This document shows, piece after piece, positions 1 to 5,863 of a stretch of 64,000 bases of DNA; the first letter of the stretch is position 1; each line of letters opens with the position of its first letter. The notes beneath the pieces are model-generated. The model did not search any database. It was not told the origin of the DNA and worked only from the letters and a program-made list of their open reading frames with translations. The translations under genes were made by a program, and so were the position numbers. Origin of the DNA: an uncultured Actinomycetes bacterium (lineage in GTDB: Bacteria > Actinomycetota > Acidimicrobiia > Acidimicrobiales > RAAP-2); NCBI GenBank assembly GCA_903871335.1, contig CAIQGE010000022.1, positions 1 through 64,000 of the forward strand. The letters are read 5' to 3'.

Positions 1-141
1 GGTCACGAGCGGAGAGTCGTTTCGAATGAAGGAGGCCCGAACGAGAGGAGCTCACTACTCGTCAAAGAAGAAGTAATTCACGCTCGCAGGGGTGGGGACT
101 TTTTGTGGCCACCAGCGGGTACTTGAAATTGGCCATTGACA
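1..141. mobile_element. Terminal part of an IS21-like insertion sequence
   Basis: Read on the minus strand from 141, the sequence begins TGTCAATGGCCAATTTCAAG and continues into a stretch with GTACCCGCTGGTGGCCAC and AAAAGTCCCCACC. I recognise this type of end from IS21-family elements, which start TGT and carry such blocks. The outer end is at 141, so the body of the element lies to the left, outside the window. The integrase reading frame enters this sequence directly and becomes nonsense, which marks 141/142 as the insertion junction. No transposase gene is visible here. Family assignment is from memory of such termini. Confidence 0.55.
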
Positions 142-440
142 CCCGGAATGCGCTTTGTCAACCAGTCTCCCAGGTAGCGCTCCACTGTCAGGTGCTCGGG
201 AGTGGGGACGGCTCCGCTCTCGATGACGGGGGCCAGTTGCCGCATCCGCTTGACAACCTCACTGCGCGTCTGCGCGCGTACGTACTTGCGCGTGCGCTTG
301 CCGTTCACCCACCCGAGATCGAGCTGGCCAACCCACGATCCGTCAGCTCGTTGGTAGATGCCGCCATCTCCCCTACCTCTGCGTTGCCCCACGACGCCTC
401 CTTGCGATCTGCCTTCAAAAATAGAACCTGGTCCTGACAT
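142..440 (-). pseudogene. Tyrosine recombinase (integrase), N-terminal fragment cut by an IS
   Basis: This is the first ~100 residues of a phage/plasmid-type tyrosine recombinase. The Arm-type DNA-binding region reads GGIYQRADGSWVGQLDLGW, then a Lys/Arg-rich strand (NGKRTRKYVRAQTR). The start of the core-binding domain follows (LTVERYLGDWLTKRIPG). The catalytic domain with the R-H-R-Y residues is absent, because the frame runs into the IS21-like end at 141. An upstream Met at 476 would overlap the excisionase gene; the Met at 440, just after that gene's stop, is taken as start. It cannot recombine DNA as it stands. Confidence 0.8.
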
Positions 441-450
441 CTGCGCCGAG

Positions 451-636
451 TCAGCAGGCTTCTTCCAGCCCTTCAACGAATGCCTCGACGTCGGATCTGC
501 GCACCCGGCGCGAGCGGCCGAGCTTGATCGACGGGAGTTGTCCCGCGTAGATCAACTCGTAGACCCGAGACCGGCTTAGTCGGAGAATCTGACTAACTTC
601 TGCCACCGTAAAGAGAAGCTGGCATGACGCGCCCAT
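451..636 (-). CDS. Excisionase-like helix-turn-helix protein
   Basis: A 61-residue MerR/Xis-type winged-helix DNA-binding protein. The sequence LFTVAEVSQILRLSRSRVYE is the helix-turn-helix, followed by the wing (LPSIKLGRSRRVRRSDVEAF). Such proteins direct excision together with the neighbouring integrase, and here the gene lies immediately upstream of the integrase remnant in the usual xis-int order. The open frame extends up to 1008 with low-complexity Ser/Arg/Pro sequence that does not look like protein, so the Met at 636 is preferred; a Met at 726 is also possible. It appears intact, but its integrase partner is dead. Confidence 0.75.
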   Translation of the reverse strand: MGASCQLLFTVAEVSQILRLSRSRVYELIYAGQLPSIKLGRSRRVRRSDVEAFVEGLEEAC

Positions 637-897
637 CGGTCGGTCGCCATGCTCGTGAGGTCGAGCTTTTTCATCTCCCGATTGCCACCCAATCCTTTGC
701 ACCAACGCAGACTCAACTTCCTTCATCCGTATACCTCGATCAGTTCGCGCAAGAGGCGTGGCGTCTCGACCAACCTCGACGTCTGCATTTGGCTCGGCAG
801 CGCCGAAAAGACCTACTCGCTGAGCGCTGACGGTGTAGCAAAGGTCTTCCATCACCACGCCGAAGCGGGTCTTCCGCACACTCCTGGACTCTGATCC

Positions 898-1054
898 AAC
901 CGTCAGACCCGCCACCAGCTGAGAAGACCGGCACCTGGAACAACGGCACGCTGTGCTCGTCGGTCTTCTGGGACTTCGCGGCGAAGTCGAGCACAGGCTC
1001 GGCAGCACCGGCTGCTGCGAACTTGATCGAGTTGGTGTCGATGGGCAAACGCAT
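898..1054 (-). pseudogene. Fragment of an actinobacterial integrative-plasmid small protein
   Basis: The first ~50 residues (MRLPIDTNSIKFAAAGAAEP, then VLDFAAKSQKTDEHSVPLFQ) match my memory of a small conserved protein encoded next to the FtsK-like transfer gene in actinomycete integrative and conjugative elements. After about residue 52 the frame changes into Arg-rich nonsense, so the gene is frameshifted or truncated. The stretch 637-897 between this piece and the excisionase gene has an open frame on the same strand but no recognisable protein. With the xis and int pieces it forms a deleted relic of such an element. Confidence 0.5.
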
Positions 1055-1361
1055 GATGGCTCCTTCTGGAGGCGAACGATTCGCCTTCCACTTGAAGAGC
1101 CACTGAATTTGCCGATTTCGGACAGAATTTCTCGAAAAACTTCGTCAGGCTGGCATCAACCGCTGAGATTTCCTGAATTCTGGATCATCGTGTCCGTGAT
1201 CCCGCAGGGCGCTGGGGCGCCCAGCGGCCACGGCGAGGCCTACCGGCCTCGTCAGATTCGAGAGGGTGTGGTCAAACTTTTCTATTCGTCAGATCAAGGA
1301 AGAGGGCCAGACGAGTGATCTGCAGGCACCGCCACTTACACAGGAAATCGGACACACCCAA
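1055..1361. other. Non-coding stretch at the mobile-relic boundary
   Basis: No credible gene is visible; the short open frames here have no recognisable protein character. The stretch contains a pair of GC-rich hairpins at 1207-1251, listed separately. It separates the integrative-element relic from the AT-richer secreted-protein genes. Confidence 0.6.
1207..1251. terminator. Two adjacent GC-rich hairpins
   Basis: The first hairpin is CGCTGGG (1210-1216), loop GCG, CCCAGCG (1220-1226). An alternative pairing is GGGCGC/GCGCCC (1207-1222). The second is CGAGGCC (1234-1240), loop TACC, GGCCTCG (1245-1251). Both stems are perfect, with no T-tract directly behind them on the plus strand. They could be a terminator, an IS or att remnant, or a structured site; the sequence does not decide. 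Confidence 0.4.
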
Positions 1362-2000
1362 TTACGGGTGGTCCTTTCCATACTTCCCCGGCTGATTGGT
1401 GGGGACAAAAATCATCCCTCCAGTGAGCAGCCGCTCCTCGCCGGTGCCTTGACTAGAGCGATACCAAATGTCAATGGAGTTGATTCGAATCATGCAGTTT
1501 CCCGGGTCACTGAACGAGAACACGATGAATTGGAATGCATTCTTACCGGTAAGTACTCGGTAGTTTCCGAGACGAAAAAGAGGCCAACCAAGTATGTGGA
1601 TCGACCCGTAACCGAAGGGGAAGTAGCTGGACGCACCGTTTGACGGAGATGCAGCCGGATTGGCAATAACCGTCTCTATCGGCCGCATTTGACACGTCCC
1701 GGTGTTGGCTTGTGCCTTGAGAAGATACACCGGACTCTTCACAACGCTGGTCAAAATGATGGAAGAGTAGAAGAGGTCGCTTCCCTTTGTGAATGTCTGT
1801 TGATTGGGACTTTGGGGGCTCGCTCCAATCTGATAACTCTGGGCAAACGGTGTACCAAAGTGCGACACGTGGCTCTGATTCGAGCCACGTGTCGCCTCAA
1901 TCAAAAGTGCCAACGTCATCGCAACAACAATTACTGCGGAGACCAATACCGAACAGCGAAGACGAGTACTTAATCGATTCGCTTTCAACAAGAGTACCAA
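1362..2000 (-). CDS. Hypothetical membrane-anchored secreted protein
   Basis: A 212-residue protein I do not recognise. It has a basic N-terminus (KANRLSTRLR) and a single hydrophobic segment at about residues 16-35 that should act as signal anchor or signal peptide. The rest is an extracytoplasmic domain rich in Ser, Gln and aromatics, with two Cys residues (TGTCQM and GNCMIR) that could pair outside the cell. Its start overlaps the end of the next gene upstream (1985-2350) by 16 bases, suggesting co-transcription. The stretch is visibly more AT-rich than genes further right (one sample line is 45% GC), which suggests foreign origin. Confidence 0.5.
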   Translation of the reverse strand: MVLLLKANRLSTRLRCSVLVSAVIVVAMTLALLIEATRGSNQSHVSHFGTPFAQSYQIGASPQSPNQQTFTKGSDLFYSSIILTSVVKSPVYLLKAQANTGTCQMRPIETVIANPAASPSNGASSYFPFGYGSIHILGWPLFRLGNYRVLTGKNAFQFIVFSFSDPGNCMIRINSIDIWYRSSQGTGEERLLTGGMIFVPTNQPGKYGKDHP

Positions 2001-2350
2001 TTAGAAAATTGCGGATTTGATCCTCCGATGATCCCTTGACTAGGTGTAACCCAAAACCAATGAAGTACTCTGTTTTGACAACCCCTAGTCGATAGTGACG
2101 CAGTCGCAACAAGCTGCTTATTTGTTGCGAACACTGCTCCAACTGAGAAACTTGCCGTGCCGACCAAGTCCTCTGAAATCGTGACCGTGAAAGTTTGGCT
2201 CGAACCGCCTTCGTTCCCAAATGTTCCTGAGCAATAGTTTCCGCAACTATTGGACGAGGTGGCACCCGCCGGGGTTGCGACCGACAACTCTGCCACCATC
2301 GGAACTAACACCACGACAATACCGATCAATCTACAGATTATCTTAAGCAT
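1985..2350 (-). CDS. Small secreted hypothetical protein
   Basis: About 121 residues from the Met at 2350; an alternative Met lies six codons upstream. The N-terminus (MLKIICRLIGIVVVLVPMVA) followed by VATPAGATSS is a good Sec signal peptide with an Ala-x-Ala type cleavage site. The mature part is short, Ser/Thr-rich and has Cys pairs (NSCGNYCSG, RGCQN and a C-terminal Cys), and a beta-rich look (QTFTVTISEDLVGTASFSV). No family is recognised. It overlaps the following gene by 16 bases and probably forms a unit with it. Confidence 0.5.
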   Translation of the reverse strand: MLKIICRLIGIVVVLVPMVAELSVATPAGATSSNSCGNYCSGTFGNEGGSSQTFTVTISEDLVGTASFSVGAVFATNKQLVATASLSTRGCQNRVLHWFWVTPSQGIIGGSNPQFSNWYSC

Positions 2351-2413
2351 ATTCCCACGCTTTGGCACCCTTCATAAATTTTGATTAATCAGGATTTTGC
2401 TTATGAAGCACGT

Positions 2414-3742
2414 TCACGCATGCCACACGCGATAGGACCACTTGTTTATATTATCCCTTGATTGCGCAATGACGGTTGATTGTTTCCCATCATTGTCAAC
2501 AAGGGAGGCGAAGACTAGAACGGATTTACTTGTGATATCAACACTGTGTATCACAGCTGCGAGAACGCCATTTCGAGACTTGTACCCTTCAAACGGTTCC
2601 AGTCTCTTCTGGCCACTTAAAAGAAGAATCTCACCCTGTGCTTGACTGGGAGAAGCACTGACAAACGCCAAGCCACTCGAACTTCTAACGGGTGTGAGCA
2701 AACTTGAACGCCCTAAATTCTCGATTGTCGCGTTCAGCCGAGTGGTTCGAATGCTACGGTGCGCAGCTCTAACCTGTGCAATTGACGATGCTGTATCGAC
2801 CGGTACTGAATACGCAATTGGAGAATTGTTCATCCCAGTACCGATGACGAATACCGTCCCGTTCGAAATTTCAAGTTGTCCTGAGAAATCGCCGACAACA
2901 TCAAAACCTTCGGAAGACGCTCTCGCCTTGTGAATTGCAAGCATTCCTGCAGGCCCAGCATATGGCGAGAAATTTGATCCATCCGTCGATGCCCACAAGT
3001 TTCCGTCAATATCGAGAGCAAAGTAATAACCCTCGCTGTTCGCAATTGCGTCCATTGGAGTATTACTTGGCGTCGAGGAATAGTTGGACTCCTGCCAAGA
3101 GGTACCAGCGTCGAATGTCGAGTAAATATTCCCGTTCGAATCGATCGCAATACCGTCCGACGCTGAAGTGAATGAAACATCAATAAAATTCTTGCCGGCA
3201 GTCTCATTTGATTGAATTTTGGCCCAAGTATTGCCTGCGTCCTGTGATAAGTAGAGCGAATCGACGCCGATTGCCCAAACATGTTGAGCACCAAAACTTT
3301 CAACCCCCCACAATCCGCTCGCATCCGACAGCGTTTGCGTCCAAGTAGTTCCTCCGTCTGAGGTTGTTTCGACACCCGTACCAGGCCACACACTCGCTTG
3401 CGAATTGCCTGATAGCGAGTCGTCCAACGAGGGCCCTGCGCCGATGCCGGTAACGGACCAGCCGTTTCCCGACGGCAAGATTTGAGAGGACGAAGCTGGA
3501 TTACTCGCCAATGGCGCATAGGCAAGCCACGGTGAAAGCGTCACTTGATCCATTGGATTTGTAACGGAGGTCACGTAATGAGCACCACGGTGTTTGGAGC
3601 AAGATGTAACACCGCTGGAGCACTGACCATTTTGTGCATGTTCGTTTCTGAAAGTCGAACCTGCGTACGCAATCGTGCTCGCTGTGGCGAACACCACAAC
3701 TGCAAGCACGGGAAGAATTTTCTTGGAAGTCAAGCCTCGCAC
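2414..3742 (-). CDS. Secreted BNR/Ycf48-like beta-propeller protein
   Basis: A 442-residue exported protein with a signal peptide (SKKILPVLAVVVFATASTIA, then YA). The middle contains repeats of the BNR/sialidase Asp-box or Ycf48 type: ETTSDGGTTWTQTLSDASG, LYLSQDAGNTWAKIQ, IYSTFDAGTSWQES and LWASTDGSNFSP. These are blades of a beta-propeller. No catalytic residues of sialidases are evident, so an enzymatic role is not claimed; proteins of this kind often act as surface binding or assembly factors. It is the first of three AT-richer genes on the minus strand beside an IS3 element, and is probably part of the acquired island. Confidence 0.65.
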   Translation of the reverse strand: MRGLTSKKILPVLAVVVFATASTIAYAGSTFRNEHAQNGQCSSGVTSCSKHRGAHYVTSVTNPMDQVTLSPWLAYAPLASNPASSSQILPSGNGWSVTGIGAGPSLDDSLSGNSQASVWPGTGVETTSDGGTTWTQTLSDASGLWGVESFGAQHVWAIGVDSLYLSQDAGNTWAKIQSNETAGKNFIDVSFTSASDGIAIDSNGNIYSTFDAGTSWQESNYSSTPSNTPMDAIANSEGYYFALDIDGNLWASTDGSNFSPYAGPAGMLAIHKARASSEGFDVVGDFSGQLEISNGTVFVIGTGMNNSPIAYSVPVDTASSIAQVRAAHRSIRTTRLNATIENLGRSSLLTPVRSSSGLAFVSASPSQAQGEILLLSGQKRLEPFEGYKSRNGVLAAVIHSVDITSKSVLVFASLVDNDGKQSTVIAQSRDNINKWSYRVWHA

Positions 3743-3826
3743 AATTGGCCACTGCTCCTGACTTACAACTCTGCTGCGCTCTCGCGAGGTTATATAAATG
3801 GCGCACTCCTGTCAATCCTTTTAAGG

Positions 3827-3854
3827 TGCGACCTTCCCCCCACTTGCCGGACAC
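3827..3854 (+). repeat. IS3 left inverted repeat
   Basis: It reads TGCGACCTTCCCCC then CACTTGCCGGACAC. It matches the reverse complement of 5090-5115 at the inner CCGGACAC block and at most of the outer CC-TT-CCCC block. Confidence 0.7.
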
Positions 3855-3872
3855 CTCATATAGGACGTAGTC

Positions 3873-4194
3873 ATGGCAGTCATGAATACAGTTTCAGGGC
3901 GTCCGCCAGGGCGTCGAGGTCGCTATCCGAAGGAGTTTCGACGCGACGCAGCGGCCCTGGTCATTGACCAACATCGAAGCGTCGCAGACGTGGCCAGAGA
4001 ACTCAGTGTCGTCGAACAGACACTGGGCAACTGGGTGGCACCAGGAGCGAATCGATCGCGGCGAGAAAGAGGGAACGACGAGCGATCTGCGAGCCGAGAA
4101 CGCCCGGCTGAATCGCGAGTTGCGCCAGGTGCGCATGGAGCGTGATCTTTTAAAAAATGTAACGGCCTTCTGGGTGAAGGAGTCCGAGCGGTGA
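3873..4194 (+). pseudogene. IS3 orfA, frameshifted
   Basis: The first frame starts at 3873 and gives the helix-turn-helix part: RRGRYPKEFRRDAAALVID, then HRSVADVARELSVVEQTLGN. At about 4035, after codons for Asn-Trp-Val, one extra base shifts the frame. The remainder (HQERIDRGEKEGTTSDLRAE, NARLNRELRQVRMERDLLKN and TAFWVKESER) continues in the next frame to the stop at 4194. Programmed IS3 frameshifting occurs near the end of orfA, not here, so this is a lesion or a sequence error. The end overlaps the orfB start by four bases (GTGA). Confidence 0.85.
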
Positions 4195-5084
4195 CCAAAT
4201 ACCGCTGGATTCACGCCCGGAGGGCCGAGGGATTCCCGGTTCGACTGTGTTGCAAAGTAGCCGAAGTGCCGCCGTCGAGCTTCTATGACTGGTTGAGCGT
4301 CCACGGTGCAGGACCCACCGCCTCCGAGCTCGACGAGGCCTACCTGGTCAATGAGATCATCGCCATTCACCACACTCTCGACGACACCTACGGATCGCCG
4401 CGTCTGACCCACGAGTTACGCCACCAGCGCTGCGTGAATCACAAACGTGTTGAGCGAATCGTTCGTGAGCACGCTCTCTACGCCAAAGACGCGCGGCGCA
4501 AGAAGTGTCGCACGACAGTTCCCGACGTCTCGGCACCAGCGCTACCAGACCACATCAATCGTGACTTCACCGTGGGTCCACCCGCCCAGCGCACGTGCGG
4601 AGACATCACCTACATTGCAACTGATGAGGGATGGCTGTTCCTCGCCGGCGTGATTGACCTCGGATCTCGGCGCTGCGTGGTCTACGCAATGGACGTTCGC
4701 ATGCCGACGGCGCTGGTCTCGCGAGCGCTCACGATGGCGATTGACCTACGCGGTGGTGACGTTCAAGGAATGATCTTTCACGCTGATCGTGGCAGTCAAT
4801 ACATGTCGCGAGAGTTCCCCGCGCTGTGTGAGTCACAGGGCGTCATTCAGTCCGTTGGACGAACTGGCTCGTGTCACGACAACGCCGTCTCGGAAAGCTT
4901 CTGGGCAACCATGAAACGAGAGATGGTCAGTCGCTGTCACTTCGAGACACGCGCGCAAGCACGACGGGCGATTATTGCGTGGATCAACCACTACAACGCA
5001 CTGCGCCAGCACAGTTCCATCAACAACATGTCGCCGATCGAATGGGAACTACGATTCGCTCAGCGTCAACTTCAAGCCGCATAA
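4191..5084 (+). CDS. IS3-family transposase OrfB (DDE integrase)
   Basis: A full-length 297-residue OrfB starting at GTG 4191. It begins with the usual HTH_21-type region (YRWIHARRAEGFPVRLCCKV) and the YGSPRLTHELR motif. The rve integrase core follows with its acidic triad: Asp in CGDITYIAT, Asp in FHADRGSQYMS, and Glu in NAVSESFWATMKRE. The C-terminus has YNALRQHSSINNMSPIEWE, typical of the family. The protein looks catalytically intact; only its orfA partner is damaged. In IS3 elements the active transposase is an OrfAB fusion made by frameshifting. Confidence 0.92.
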   Translation: MTKYRWIHARRAEGFPVRLCCKVAEVPPSSFYDWLSVHGAGPTASELDEAYLVNEIIAIHHTLDDTYGSPRLTHELRHQRCVNHKRVERIVREHALYAKDARRKKCRTTVPDVSAPALPDHINRDFTVGPPAQRTCGDITYIATDEGWLFLAGVIDLGSRRCVVYAMDVRMPTALVSRALTMAIDLRGGDVQGMIFHADRGSQYMSREFPALCESQGVIQSVGRTGSCHDNAVSESFWATMKREMVSRCHFETRAQARRAIIAWINHYNALRQHSSINNMSPIEWELRFAQRQLQAA

Positions 5085-5089
5085 ACAAT

Positions 5090-5115
5090 GTGTCCGGTTC
5101 GAAGGGGAAAGGCCA
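5090..5115 (-). repeat. IS3 right inverted repeat
   Basis: It begins GTGTCCGG six bases after the orfB stop codon. Its reverse complement (TGGCCTTTCCCC, TTCGAACCGGACAC) pairs with the left end. Confidence 0.7.
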
Positions 5116-5131
5116 CCACCAGCCAGACTTA

Positions 5132-5159
5132 GTGTCCACTGTTCAAACTTTTGTCCACC
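5132..5159. repeat. Solo end of a second insertion sequence
   Basis: Its reverse complement begins GGTGGACAAAAGTTTGAAC and ends GTGGACAC. It has the same length and the same outer (GGTGG) and inner (GGACAC) bases as the right end of the neighbouring IS3, but a different middle. This looks like a terminus of a related but distinct IS whose body is missing. The toxin-gene remnant ends exactly at its outer side (5160). Confidence 0.5.
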
Positions 5160-5391
5160 TTATTCCGTATGCGGTGCTCGTGCCCTTTGAATCACGAGCA
5201 ACCTTAAATCCGACACCCCAATATTGCTGGATAACGGCGCTGTCCCAGCACCGACCGGAATGGACACTTCCGTTCGACGAGACAGACGGTTTCGCGTGGC
5301 GAACCAACCATGAGGTCTGCTCGGTCGATCGGCACTGGAAACTCTCGACATGGTCGCTGCCGGCCAGGGGGCGAGGTGCGAAATAACCCAC
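5160..5391 (-). pseudogene. GNAT-type toxin (TacT-like), truncated by an IS end
   Basis: Starting at GTG 5391, two bases after the antitoxin stop, the frame reads GYFAPRPLAGSDHVESFQC and then a WLVRHA block and SVSSNGSVHS. This follows the start of GNAT toxins paired with DUF1778 antitoxins: APRPL, an F-x-C block, WLRRxA and an N-x-A-S-G-A-S-x-T stretch. About 77 codons remain. The acetyl-CoA-binding core and C-terminus are missing, because a foreign IS end begins at 5159. Recognition rests on pattern and on the adjacent antitoxin, as overall similarity is modest. The toxin cannot be functional. Confidence 0.6.
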
Positions 5392-5393
5392 TA

Positions 5394-5702
5394 TTACGAA
5401 GTGAAGGGGCTGGTGCGTTCCATGAGCCTGAGGAGACCAGGAAGTTCTCGCGCCGGCGTCTCGTTGATCCGGTCCCACTCAACAGCTTGCTCAATGCTGA
5501 GGACGAATGCACTGCGATCAGCCAACACGCGACGTGAGGCGTCGAGCAGGCTGTCGAGGACGAACGACGTGAGGTCGGTGCCGACCGATTCGACGGCCTC
5601 GTTGATCAAATCTCGTTCCTCGACGGTGGTGCGAACCTCGAGTCGCTGGTCCCGCTTCCGAGTCGTGGTTGCCACATCAACTCCCTCGTGATGTACGGCC
5701 AT
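5394..5702 (-). CDS. DUF1778 (TacA-like) antitoxin, now without an intact toxin
   Basis: A 102-residue ribbon-helix-helix antitoxin. The core reads TTTRKRDQRLEVRTTVEERD, LINEAVESVGTDLTSFVLDS and ASRRVLADRSAFVLS, the typical DUF1778 N-terminal domain with Arg-rich beta strand. The C-terminal tail (WDRINETPARELPGLLRLME) is the part that usually wraps around the GNAT toxin. Such proteins repress their own operon and neutralise an acetyltransferase that blocks charged tRNAs. The Met at 5702 is chosen because the upstream extension to 5867 lacks family character. The partner directly downstream is truncated, so this is an orphan. Confidence 0.82.
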   Translation of the reverse strand: MAVHHEGVDVATTTRKRDQRLEVRTTVEERDLINEAVESVGTDLTSFVLDSLLDASRRVLADRSAFVLSIEQAVEWDRINETPARELPGLLRLMERTSPFTS

Positions 5703-5863
5703 CGTATGGCCAATCTTCGGTTTTTCAACAGCACTCTTGGGGATGCGAGGATGACATCCTCTCGATCTCAGACATCCTTTCCGTGTAACCATTTGTGTTG
5801 CCACTAGATGTGAACCAACGCTCGTGAAACGAGCGATTGTCAGTTGCTCCACAATCGCGTCGA

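Larger units (their letters stand above)
3827..5115 (+). mobile_element. IS3-family insertion sequence with broken orfA
   Basis: The element is bounded by imperfect inverted repeats (3827-3854 and 5090-5115), both ending in CCGGACAC toward the inside. It holds the two overlapping frames typical of IS3: orfA (HTH and leucine-zipper-like part) and orfB (DDE integrase). Total length of about 1.29 kb is normal. Exact outer ends are uncertain by a few bases (the repeats may extend to GGTG at 3825 and CACC at 5118), and I could not identify a clear target duplication. OrfA carries an internal frameshift, so the copy is probably not autonomously active. Confidence 0.85.
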
